Shown piece by piece: positions 6,988 to 14,745 of a stretch of 16,616 nt of DNA. Under the pieces are notes generated by a model, which saw only the letters and a list, made by a program, of their open reading frames with translations, searched no databases and was not told the origin of the DNA. Source of the stretch: Thermacetogenium sp. UBA4966 (GTDB lineage Bacteria; Bacillota; DSM-12270; Thermacetogeniales; Thermacetogeniaceae); the NCBI GenBank assembly GCA_002397275.1, contig DHAA01000083.1, positions 1 to 16,616 of the forward strand, given 5' to 3'. Position 1 is the first letter of the stretch; the number at the start of each line of letters is the position of its first letter. Made by a program: the position numbers and the translations under genes.

Positions 6988-7512
6988 ATGGGATGTTCCT
7001 GCCAGCATGAACAAACCCTGCTGGACGATAAGAAAGAGTTGTTGGAAGATGTGATAAGCGCATATAAAGGGAAGGCGGGCAGCCTTGTGGCCGTGCTGCA
7101 GGATGTACAGGGTATCTGCGGCTACCTGCCGCAGCCGGTCATGCGCTGGCTCGGCAAAGAGCTGGGGATCAAACCGGCCAAGATCTATGGCGTCGCCACC
7201 TTTTACACTCAGTTTCGCCTGACGCCGGTCGGCAAGTACCTGATCATGCTCTGCCAGGGAACGGCCTGTCATGTGAATGGCGCCGAACGGATTGAGACCG
7301 CCGTCTCCCGGGAACTGAAGATCAGCTCCGGGGAGACCACGGACGACGGTGTCTTTACTCTGGATACGGTGGCCTGTTTGGGCTGCTGCAGCCTGGCGCC
7401 TGTGATGATGATCAACGGCCGGGCTTATGGTCCTCTGACTCCGGATGGAGCGGTGAAGATAGTTAAGGATATTTATAAAAAGGAGACGCAGTCCGGGGGT
7501 GAGGTGCAGTGA
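6988..7512 (+). CDS. nuoE: NuoE-like [2Fe-2S] subunit (24-kDa family)
   Basis: A thioredoxin-fold [2Fe-2S] protein that partners the NADH-oxidising NuoF subunit in complex I and in soluble hydrogenase, formate dehydrogenase and bifurcating complexes. It has 174 residues, the normal length. The cluster ligands are visible as C89 and C94 (CQGTACHVNGAE) and C130 and C134 (DTVACLGCCSLAP). The N-terminal helical part (about 12-80) includes YGVATFYTQFRL, typical of the family. A CxC pair, C3 and C5, opens the protein and is not part of the usual cluster. The start is set by AGGAGGA at 6974-6980, 7 nt upstream. The stop overlaps the nuoF start (GTGA), indicating coupled translation. No other complex I genes are nearby, so this belongs to a soluble complex. 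Confidence 0.95.
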   Translation: MGCSCQHEQTLLDDKKELLEDVISAYKGKAGSLVAVLQDVQGICGYLPQPVMRWLGKELGIKPAKIYGVATFYTQFRLTPVGKYLIMLCQGTACHVNGAERIETAVSRELKISSGETTDDGVFTLDTVACLGCCSLAPVMMINGRAYGPLTPDGAVKIVKDIYKKETQSGGEVQ

Positions 7513-9272
7513 AATTAAGGATCGGTTTCGGCAGCTGCGGGATCGCCGCCGGCGCCCTCGATATAAAGAAAAGCGTGGAAGAGGAGATTTTGAGGCGCGG
7601 TCTTGACCTGGATGCAGAGATTACCGGGTGTGTGGGGATGTGCCACAATGAACCGCTGCTGGATGTGCTCGATGACAGCGGTAATGTCTATACTTACGGA
7701 AAGGTTACCACTGATGCGGTCAAGCTGATTTTTGACCGGCAGATCGAGGGTAATCAGCCTGTAGAGGAATACCTGGTTGCCACCGCGGAGCGGCCTAACG
7801 ATTTCCTGTCCGGCCAGGTGCGCCTTGCCCTGCGCAACTGCGGGGTGATCAACCCGGAGAAGATCGATGATTATATGGATCAGGGGGGATACAAGGCCTT
7901 ACATCAGGCTGTGGCGGAAATGTCGGCGCAGGAGATCATCGCTCAGATCAAGGAATCAGGGCTGCGCGGCCGCGGCGGTGCGGGTTTCCCCACCTGGTTC
8001 AAGTGGCAGGCCGCCCTGCAGAACCGCAGTGATGTCAAGTATGTGGTCTGCAATGCCGACGAGGGCGATCCGGGGGCCTTTATGGACCGCAGTTTGCTGG
8101 AGGGGGACCCCCACTCGGTTCTGGAAGGGATGGCTATCGCCGGGCGCGCCATCGGCGCCGCCATTGGCATCATCTATGTGCGCGCCGAGTATCCGCTGGC
8201 CATCAAACGGCTGGAAATAGCCATTGAACAGGCCCGGGAGCGTAAACTGCTGGGCAAGGGGATTCTGGATAGTAAATTTAATTTTGATATTTTGATCAAA
8301 AAGGGCGCGGGCGCTTTCGTCTGCGGCGAGGAAACAGCGTTGATCGCCTCCCTGGAGGGAGAGCGCGGCATGCCGCGCCTCAAGCCCCCCTTCCCGGCGC
8401 AATCCGGGTACTGGGGAAGGCCGACCAATATCAATAATGTAGAAACCTATGCCAATGTGCCCTGGATTATCTCCCAGGGCGCCGGGGAGTTCAACAGCAT
8501 GGGCACGGATAAAAGCCCCGGAACCAAGGTATTCGCCCTGGCAGGCAAGATCAAGAGGGGCGGCCTGGTGGAGGTGCCGATGGGTATCCCCCTGCGCCAG
8601 GTGATCTTCAAACTGGGAGACGGCATCAAAAATGACCGCCGCTTTAAGGCTGTTCAGATGGGCGGCCCCTCCGGCGGCTGCATTCCGGAGCAGCTGCTGG
8701 ATACCCCTGTGGACTACGATTCCATTACCCGGACCGGGGCGATCATGGGCTCCGGCGGTATGGTGGTCATGGATGAAACCACCTGTATGGTGGACGTTGC
8801 CAGGTTCTTTCTTGACTTTACCAGGAAGGAATCCTGCGGCAAGTGCGTCCAGTGCAGGATCGGAACCAAACGGATGCTGGAGATACTGGAGCGCATCTGC
8901 AGAGGGGAAGGGCGAGAAGGGGATATTGAACTTTTGCAGAGTATGGCCGTCAAGGTGAAAGAGGGTTCCCTCTGCGGATTGGGGCAGAGCGCCCCCAACC
9001 CGGTGCTGACCACGATTCGCTACTTCCGGGATGAATATGAGGCCCATATCCGGGATAAGAAGTGCCCGGCCAGGCAGTGCAAAGCTCTGATCAGCTATCA
9101 TATAGACCCCGAACTGTGCCGGGGCTGCGGCCGCTGCGCCAGGAAGTGCCCGGTGGGCTGCATATCCGGGGAAAAGAAAAAACCCCATGCCATTGATCCT
9201 GAACGGTGCATCAAGTGCGGGACCTGCCTGGAGGTTTGTCCGCCTAAGTACCATGCAGTGTTCGTGGAGTAA
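7509..9272 (+). CDS. nuoF: NuoF-like NADH-binding flavoprotein with extra ferredoxin domains
   Basis: This is the NADH- and FMN-binding iron-sulfur subunit, of the long form (587 aa) found in HydB and soluble formate dehydrogenase or bifurcating complexes. Domains in order: a thioredoxin-like N-terminus (1-90); the FMN/NADH domain (about 110-330) with GLRGRGGAGFP (151-161) and CNADEGDPGAF (181-191); an SLBB domain; the [4Fe-4S] site C443, C446, C449 and C489; and a C-terminal two-cluster ferredoxin with C537/C540/C543/C547 and C567/C570/C573/C577. In the N-terminal domain only three likely ligands are seen (C10, C41, C45), so that [2Fe-2S] site may be altered. The GTG start overlaps the nuoE stop by 4 nt, with GGTGAGG just upstream. 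Both neighbours are redox subunits. FMN bifurcation of NADH to ferredoxin is known for some relatives and is not provable here. Confidence 0.94.
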   Translation: MKLRIGFGSCGIAAGALDIKKSVEEEILRRGLDLDAEITGCVGMCHNEPLLDVLDDSGNVYTYGKVTTDAVKLIFDRQIEGNQPVEEYLVATAERPNDFLSGQVRLALRNCGVINPEKIDDYMDQGGYKALHQAVAEMSAQEIIAQIKESGLRGRGGAGFPTWFKWQAALQNRSDVKYVVCNADEGDPGAFMDRSLLEGDPHSVLEGMAIAGRAIGAAIGIIYVRAEYPLAIKRLEIAIEQARERKLLGKGILDSKFNFDILIKKGAGAFVCGEETALIASLEGERGMPRLKPPFPAQSGYWGRPTNINNVETYANVPWIISQGAGEFNSMGTDKSPGTKVFALAGKIKRGGLVEVPMGIPLRQVIFKLGDGIKNDRRFKAVQMGGPSGGCIPEQLLDTPVDYDSITRTGAIMGSGGMVVMDETTCMVDVARFFLDFTRKESCGKCVQCRIGTKRMLEILERICRGEGREGDIELLQSMAVKVKEGSLCGLGQSAPNPVLTTIRYFRDEYEAHIRDKKCPARQCKALISYHIDPELCRGCGRCARKCPVGCISGEKKKPHAIDPERCIKCGTCLEVCPPKYHAVFVE

Positions 9273-9281
9273 AGGGGAGGA

Positions 9282-12200
9282 GTGAATAAGAAAGTGATCA
9301 GATTAAATATCGATGGAAAAGAAGCCGCGGGTTTCGCCGGTCAGACTATATTGGAAGCAGCCCGGGAAAACGGGGTGCATATCCCCACCCTCTGCTGGGA
9401 TCAGCGGTTAGAGCCCTATGGAGGCTGCGGGCTGTGCGTTGTCGAGGTGGAGGGCAGCACAAAGCTGATCCGCGCCTGTGCCACGGAGATCACCCCGGGT
9501 ATGGTGGTGCGCACAAACACCCCACGGGTAGTGGAATCCCGTCAACTGACCCTGGAGCTCCTGCTCTCAGACCACAGCGGGGACTGCCGTCCCCCTTGTG
9601 TGCTGGCCTGTCCGGCGCACACCGACTGTCAGGGATATGTGGGGTTGATTGCCAACAAGCAGTACCGGGAGGCTTTGGCCCTGATCAAGGACCGCTTGCC
9701 GCTGCCCGCCAGCATCGGCCGGGTGTGCCCTCACCCCTGTGAGACCGCCTGCCGCAGAGCGTTGGTGGACGAACCGGTTTCCATTGCCAACCTGAAAGCC
9801 TTTGTGGGGGATCTCGACCTGCAGGGGGGAGACCCCTTTATGCCGGAGACAGCGCCGCCCAGCGGCAGGAGAGTGGCGGTAGTAGGGGCGGGGCCCGCCG
9901 GGCTTACGGCGGCTTATTTCCTTGCCCGGGATGGGCATCAGGTGACGGTCTATGACGCCATGCCTCAAGGAGGCGGGATGCTGCGCTACGGGATCCCCGC
10001 TTACCGTTTGCCCAAAGAGATTCTGGATCAAGAGATAGAGCTAATTGAAAAGATGGGCGTTCATTTTGTTTACAAGACGAAGATTGGCCGGGATGTGGCC
10101 CTTAATTACCTGAAAGAGACCTATGACGCGGTCTTTGTGGGGATCGGCGCCTGGGAGAGTTCCTCCATGAGGTGCAAAGGGGAGGACCTCCCCGGTGTGC
10201 TGGGAGGCATCAATTTCTTAAGAGAAGTAGCCTTACACGGAGATGTCGCCATCGGCAGCCGGGTGGCGGTGATCGGAGGCGGCAACACAGCCATGGACGC
10301 GGCGCGCACAGCGGTGAGGCTGGGCGCGGAAGAGGTGATGGTGCTCTATCGCCGCACCAGAGAAGAGATGCCGGCGGAGAAGGTGGAGATAGAGGAGGCC
10401 GAGGAAGAGGGAGTGGACTTCCGTTTCCTGGTCTCCCCCCTGGAAGTGATCGCTGAAGAGGGAGCGATCACCTCCATCAGGCTGCAGAAGATGGAGCTGG
10501 GCGAGCCCGATCAATCCGGTCGCCGGCGGCCTGTGCCTATCCCCGGGGCCGAGGAGATTGTCGCTGTGGATACGGTCATCTCAGCCATCGGCCAGAAGGT
10601 GAAGCCCTGTGGGTTGGAAGAGCTGGCGCAGACAAAGTGGGGAACGATCGCTGTTGATGACAGAAAGATGACGACCAGCATTCCCGGGATATATGCCGGC
10701 GGGGACGCGGTGACCGGGCCGGGTATCGCTATCGAGGCGGTAGCCCAGGGAAGAGATGCGGCCGCGGCCATCGACAGCTGTCTGCGCGGAGAAATGAATC
10801 CGCCCCGGGAAATATTTGATAAATTCATGGTCAAACGTGATGATCTCACACCGCAGGACTTTAGCCATGTGAAAAAGGCCCCCCGGGCAGAGATGCCCCA
10901 GCTTCTGCCGGCAGAACGGATAAATTTCCGGGAGGTGAGCCTGGGGATCTCAGAAGGGGAGGCGGTGTCCGATGCGTTGAGATGCCTAGAGTGCGGATGC
11001 CGTGATTTCTATGAGTGCAGGCTGATCAAGTATGCCGCGGAATATGATGCCCAGCCGGATCAGGTTGCCGGGGACAAGCACAAGGAGAGTATTTTCGAGG
11101 AACATCCGCTGCTGCAGCGCAACTCAGAGAAGTGCATCCTCTGCGGCCTTTGTGTGCGTGTCTGTGACGAAGTGATGGGTGTGACCGCGCTCGGCCTCGC
11201 GGACCGCGGATTTGAAACCCTGGTCAAGCCTGAGTTCGGCCTGCCCCTTAAAGACAGCGACTGCATTTCCTGCGGCATGTGCGCCGCTCTCTGCCCCACC
11301 GGCGCTCTGGTGGAGCAGATGCCTCTCGCTAAAAACCTCCCCATGGAAATGGAGAGCCGGGAAGTTGTCTGTACCTACTGTGGCGTGGGGTGTGCACAGG
11401 TAATCGATATCAAAGGAGATCTGCTTGCCAGGTCCCGTCCCTCGGAGGGAGAGATCCTCTGCCGCAAAGGGCGTTTCGGTTTGCCGGCGGACAGCGAAAA
11501 GAGGATCGGAAAGCCACTGGTGCGCCGGGATGGGAAGCTGATGGAAACACCCTGGAAAGAGGCGTGGAAAGAGATCTCCTCAAGAGTGTTGCCTATCCGG
11601 GCGAGGAGTGGAGAGCAAGCCCTGGCGGTATCTCTTTCTCCCGCTTACTCCCGGGAAGATGCCGGCAGCGCGGCCGTTTTCGCCGGAGCGGCGCTGCGCA
11701 CAGCGAAAACAGGCAGTTTCACACCTGATGCAGCCCGCGGCCTGCATAGAGTTTTCGGCGGCGAGGCCCCTGCCGTTTCCCTGGATCAGCTGGAAGGCAC
11801 AGAGCTGATCCTTCTTGTCGGGTCCTTTGAGGAATGCCAGGTGGCTGCCGTCAAGGCGGGTCAGGCTGCGCGCAGAGGGGTGAAGCTTGCCGTACTGAGC
11901 CCGCGGCCCACGCTTGCCGATCATCTGGCGGCTGTCAAGGTAAATGCGGATAATGACACAGCTTTCCTCAAAGAGGTGCTGGCCGCGGTCATCCAAAAAG
12001 ATTTAGTGTGCGAGGAGTTTATCAGCCGGCAGACAGACGGATTTGAGGAATTAAAAAGGGCATTGACAGGGCTGGTTACCGGTGAGGAGGCCGAGAAACT
12101 GGCAGAGGCGTATGCCGGGGTGAAAAAAGCGATCATCCTGGCGGACGGCCATGACCTCACCCCGCAGGCGGCGCAGCTGCTGGGCGACCTGGTTCTGCTT

Positions 12201-12779
12201 ACCGGGAAGACCGGCAAAGCGGGAAGCGGGATCACAGTGATCACTCCCGGCGCGGACCGCAGCGGACTGAGCAAGCTGGGGTTTGAGTTGAGCGCCCAGG
12301 AACTCGGAGAAGCATTGAAGAGCGATGAGCTGAAGGGGATCTTTATCTTTGGCGAAGACCCGGTGGGAGCGGGATTGCTCACCCCCCGGGAACTGCGGGC
12401 AGCCGGCTTGGTTGTGGCGGTTTCCCCTTACATGACTCCCACCGCGGAGGCCGCGGATGTGGTGATTCCTTTGGCCACCCCACTGGAGAGCGGAGGTACG
12501 TTCGTCGCTTCCGACGGCCGCATCCGTTCCTTCTCGTCCGTGATGAGCTCACCCGCGGGGGTTGAAACCGTCAGGGAAACAATAGCCAGGATGGCTGCGG
12601 CTCTGGGTGCAGAAAAAGCGGATCTGTTGATGGGGTCTGCGGACGCAAAACCGGCCGCTGCTTGCGGGAAAGCTCGTTTTGCCATACCTGAGGATGGGCG
12701 GATCTTCTCTGCCGTCCCTGTCGTTGATCCCTGTCTGCGCAGTTTTTATGCCAAGCTGCTGGCCGACGGGCTGATGTAG
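9282..12779 (+). CDS. Fused NuoG-like / GltD (NfnB)-like / degenerate molybdopterin-domain redox protein
   Basis: A 1165-residue electron-transfer protein. Domains in order: NuoG/FdhA-type [2Fe-2S] with C38, C49, C52 and C66; a GltD-type cluster domain with C102/C106/C110 and C149/C153/C157; FAD fold VVGAGPAGL (200-208); NAD(P)H fold VIGGGNTAMDAARTA (330-344) and VLYRRTREEMP; a Cys patch (C568, C571, C573, C579); a two-cluster ferredoxin (C618-C628, C661-C671); and a molybdopterin-type [4Fe-4S] site C697/C700/C704/C727 followed by a short MopB domain. Where formate dehydrogenase has CARxU/CH, this protein reads AARGLH, with L821 in the Sec/Cys position. Formate oxidation is therefore unlikely; NuoG has a similarly inactive domain. 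The GTG 9282 start is uncertain: GGAGG (9276-9280) is only 1 nt away, and GTG 9294 is an in-frame alternative. It follows nuoF by 9 bp, so it is probably the third subunit of the NuoEF complex. Confidence 0.9.
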   Translation: MNKKVIRLNIDGKEAAGFAGQTILEAARENGVHIPTLCWDQRLEPYGGCGLCVVEVEGSTKLIRACATEITPGMVVRTNTPRVVESRQLTLELLLSDHSGDCRPPCVLACPAHTDCQGYVGLIANKQYREALALIKDRLPLPASIGRVCPHPCETACRRALVDEPVSIANLKAFVGDLDLQGGDPFMPETAPPSGRRVAVVGAGPAGLTAAYFLARDGHQVTVYDAMPQGGGMLRYGIPAYRLPKEILDQEIELIEKMGVHFVYKTKIGRDVALNYLKETYDAVFVGIGAWESSSMRCKGEDLPGVLGGINFLREVALHGDVAIGSRVAVIGGGNTAMDAARTAVRLGAEEVMVLYRRTREEMPAEKVEIEEAEEEGVDFRFLVSPLEVIAEEGAITSIRLQKMELGEPDQSGRRRPVPIPGAEEIVAVDTVISAIGQKVKPCGLEELAQTKWGTIAVDDRKMTTSIPGIYAGGDAVTGPGIAIEAVAQGRDAAAAIDSCLRGEMNPPREIFDKFMVKRDDLTPQDFSHVKKAPRAEMPQLLPAERINFREVSLGISEGEAVSDALRCLECGCRDFYECRLIKYAAEYDAQPDQVAGDKHKESIFEEHPLLQRNSEKCILCGLCVRVCDEVMGVTALGLADRGFETLVKPEFGLPLKDSDCISCGMCAALCPTGALVEQMPLAKNLPMEMESREVVCTYCGVGCAQVIDIKGDLLARSRPSEGEILCRKGRFGLPADSEKRIGKPLVRRDGKLMETPWKEAWKEISSRVLPIRARSGEQALAVSLSPAYSREDAGSAAVFAGAALRTAKTGSFTPDAARGLHRVFGGEAPAVSLDQLEGTELILLVGSFEECQVAAVKAGQAARRGVKLAVLSPRPTLADHLAAVKVNADNDTAFLKEVLAAVIQKDLVCEEFISRQTDGFEELKRALTGLVTGEEAEKLAEAYAGVKKAIILADGHDLTPQAAQLLGDLVLLTGKTGKAGSGITVITPGADRSGLSKLGFELSAQELGEALKSDELKGIFIFGEDPVGAGLLTPRELRAAGLVVAVSPYMTPTAEAADVVIPLATPLESGGTFVASDGRIRSFSSVMSSPAGVETVRETIARMAAALGAEKADLLMGSADAKPAAACGKARFAIPEDGRIFSAVPVVDPCLRSFYAKLLADGLM

Positions 12780-12821
12780 GAGGCAAGTAAAGCCGAGGAG
12801 CAGCCGAGAGCAGCTAAAACC

Positions 12822-12856
12822 GCCCCGGTTCTGATAAATTCAGGACCGGGGCTTTT
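12822..12856 (+). terminator. Rho-independent terminator of the nuoE operon
   Basis: GCCCCGGTTCTGA (12822-12834) pairs with TCAGGACCGGGGC (12840-12852) around the loop TAAAT, a 13-bp stem with one G-U pair. TTTT follows at 12853-12856 and AAAA precedes the stem at 12816-12819. It lies 43 nt after the stop codon of the fused redox gene. Confidence 0.88.
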
Positions 12857-12876
12857 CATCTTCAAGATTATTCATT

Positions 12877-12904
12877 TGGACAAAATCAATAAATCTGTTA
12901 TCTT
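12877..12904 (+). promoter_or_regulatory. Candidate sigma-A promoter for the kinase/regulator operon
   Basis: TGGACA (12877-12882, 5 of 6) and TATCTT (12899-12904, 4 of 6) are 16 bp apart; TG at 12896-12897 forms an extended -10. Transcription would start near 12911, about 90 nt before the kinase gene and after the preceding terminator. No -24/-12 element was found in this gap. Confidence 0.45.
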
Positions 12905-13001
12905 AGAAGAAGGAGAAAGTTTTACTCTGCAATTCATGCAAATGGCTGTCGCTGCCGCAGGAAAGGGGTTGTGCACGTAAACTTAATAAGGGGGATATGA
13001 A

Positions 13002-14687
13002 ATGTCCGTTAACTATCAGGAGCCCAATGCCGATCAGACAACTAATCACAGTAAAAAACCTGCCGCTGAAACCGCTGATATGGAAATAGAGCATGCCGTC
13101 GAGGAACTGACCAGGCAGAACAAACGCCTTGCTATTATTAATCAAATTGCTAAAAGAATCAACGTAGAGATGTCGTACCAGGAGATCATCGACGAGGTCG
13201 GCGTCCCCTTGCGCAGCGTTTTGCCCTATGACCTGCTGAGTTTTTGTTTGATCGAGGACGGCGCTTTGGTTATTACATCGAGTTTGCCTAAAGAGCAGAA
13301 AACCCTGGGCGCCGGTTGGGTCTTGCATAACCGCAACTCCGCCCCCTGGAAGGCGATCAAGGATAAGCGCTGTTTTTTGAGGCAGGACATCTGGAATGAT
13401 ACTCATAAATACCAGGAGGATGACGACCTGCGCAGGATTGGTATTAAGTCTGCCGTTATGGCGCCTCTCATGGTCAGCAATAAGGCTATCGGGGGCCTCA
13501 ATTTCGGCAGTAAAAAAACCTTTTCCTACTCTGGAAATGATTTTATCTTTGTGCAGCAGCTGGCCGATCAGCTGGCGGTTTGTCTGCACAATGCCCGTTT
13601 GTACAGCCGGGTATCCAAAAGCGAAAGGGAATGGGAGGAAACCTTTAAGGCGGTCAAGAGCGATATCTTTATCATCGATCGCTCTTTTAACGTGCTGCGC
13701 TTTAATAAGCCTGATCCCTTGATCAAGAAGGGCGAGGGGCCGTATAAATGCTATGATATTTTTGCCTGCTGCGGAAATGAATGCCGTCTTTGCCCCGCTG
13801 CGGAAGCCTTTGAAACCGGGCGGATGGCGGTCAGGGAGATGACCGATCCCCAGACGAAAAGCATATTCAATGTTGCCGCCTATCCGATATGCAGCGAACA
13901 GAATGAGCAGTATGGCGTGGCTATATATATTAACGATATTACCGCTCAGAGAAAGATGGAGGCCCAGATCTATCAGTCGGCGAAGTTGGCCGCTATCGGA
14001 GAGATGGCGGCAGGGGTTGCTCATGAACTGAACAGCCCTTTGACCGCGGTGATCGGCAACTGCAATTTGATTCTGCGGCGGACCCCCACTGCAGCTAAGC
14101 ATTACAAACTGCTGCTGGACATTAAGAAGTGCGGCCTGAGAAGCAAGCGGATCATTCAGAACCTTTTGACCTTTTCCAGACAGGATATCTATAATTTTGA
14201 ATGCCTTTCTATCGTCGATGTGGTCGCCGGCAGCCTTTCTCTCATTTCCTATCAAATTGAAAAGAACAATATCAAGATCATAGAGGATTTAAGAGATAAT
14301 CTGCCTCCGATCAAGGGGAATAAGCAGCAGCTGGAACAGGTGCTGATCAACCTTTTGATCAATGCCCGCGATGCCCTTGAGGATGTTGAAAACGGCGCGA
14401 TCAGGATCAGTACGGGGGTGAAGACCTCCGACAGCGGCGAGGAGATGGCCTTCGTTAAAGTCGCGGACAACGGAAAGGGCGTTCCGCAAAAGATAATTGG
14501 CCATATCTTCACGCCTTTCTTTACAACCAAAGATAAAAAGCGAGGGACCGGGCTGGGGCTCTCTGTGAGTTTGGGTATTGCGCAAGAACATGGCGGGACA
14601 ATAGACGTATCCAGTGAACAGGGGGAGGGGAGCGCTTTTACGCTTATGCTGCCCATTATGGAAGATCAGTTTCATTTTTCATGGTAA
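13002..14687 (+). CDS. Cytosolic GAF-PAS sensor histidine kinase
   Basis: An NtrB-like sensor kinase of 561 residues with no membrane segment, so it senses an internal signal. Domains in order: a short coiled region (about 28-55), GAF (about 55-200), PAS (about 210-320), HisKA with phospho-acceptor H341 in GVAHELNSPL, and the HATPase domain with N-box LLINARDAL (451-459), DNGKG (489-493) and GTGLGL (515-520). The PAS domain carries a dense Cys group, C250, C256, C257, C261 and C264, ending in CRLCP. Similar Cys-rich PAS inserts occur in other bacterial NtrB-type kinases and suggest metal, iron-sulfur or redox sensing; that function is inferred. The start has AAGGGGG (12988-12994) 7 nt upstream. 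It precedes the NtrC-type regulator by 58 bp, surely its partner. Confidence 0.94.
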   Translation: MSVNYQEPNADQTTNHSKKPAAETADMEIEHAVEELTRQNKRLAIINQIAKRINVEMSYQEIIDEVGVPLRSVLPYDLLSFCLIEDGALVITSSLPKEQKTLGAGWVLHNRNSAPWKAIKDKRCFLRQDIWNDTHKYQEDDDLRRIGIKSAVMAPLMVSNKAIGGLNFGSKKTFSYSGNDFIFVQQLADQLAVCLHNARLYSRVSKSEREWEETFKAVKSDIFIIDRSFNVLRFNKPDPLIKKGEGPYKCYDIFACCGNECRLCPAAEAFETGRMAVREMTDPQTKSIFNVAAYPICSEQNEQYGVAIYINDITAQRKMEAQIYQSAKLAAIGEMAAGVAHELNSPLTAVIGNCNLILRRTPTAAKHYKLLLDIKKCGLRSKRIIQNLLTFSRQDIYNFECLSIVDVVAGSLSLISYQIEKNNIKIIEDLRDNLPPIKGNKQQLEQVLINLLINARDALEDVENGAIRISTGVKTSDSGEEMAFVKVADNGKGVPQKIIGHIFTPFFTTKDKKRGTGLGLSVSLGIAQEHGGTIDVSSEQGEGSAFTLMLPIMEDQFHFSW

Positions 14688-14745
14688 ATGATGTGGCGCA
14701 AGACCAAGGCTAAGCTCGAGCATTCATTTCTAGGGGGGGCAATCA

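Noticed and set aside
7956..9254. Long antisense ORF (432 codons) opposite nuoF
   Set aside because: It is the complement of a well-supported gene in a GC-biased genome, has low-complexity Ala/Pro/His-rich composition and no recognisable domain.
12876..12980. TTG-initiated ORF of 34 codons before the kinase gene
   Set aside because: It has no ribosome binding site at its start, and its first codons coincide with the better-supported promoter.
12903..14255. Long antisense ORF (450 codons) opposite the histidine kinase
   Set aside because: The plus-strand gene has all kinase motifs; the antisense product resembles no family and its length follows from codon bias.
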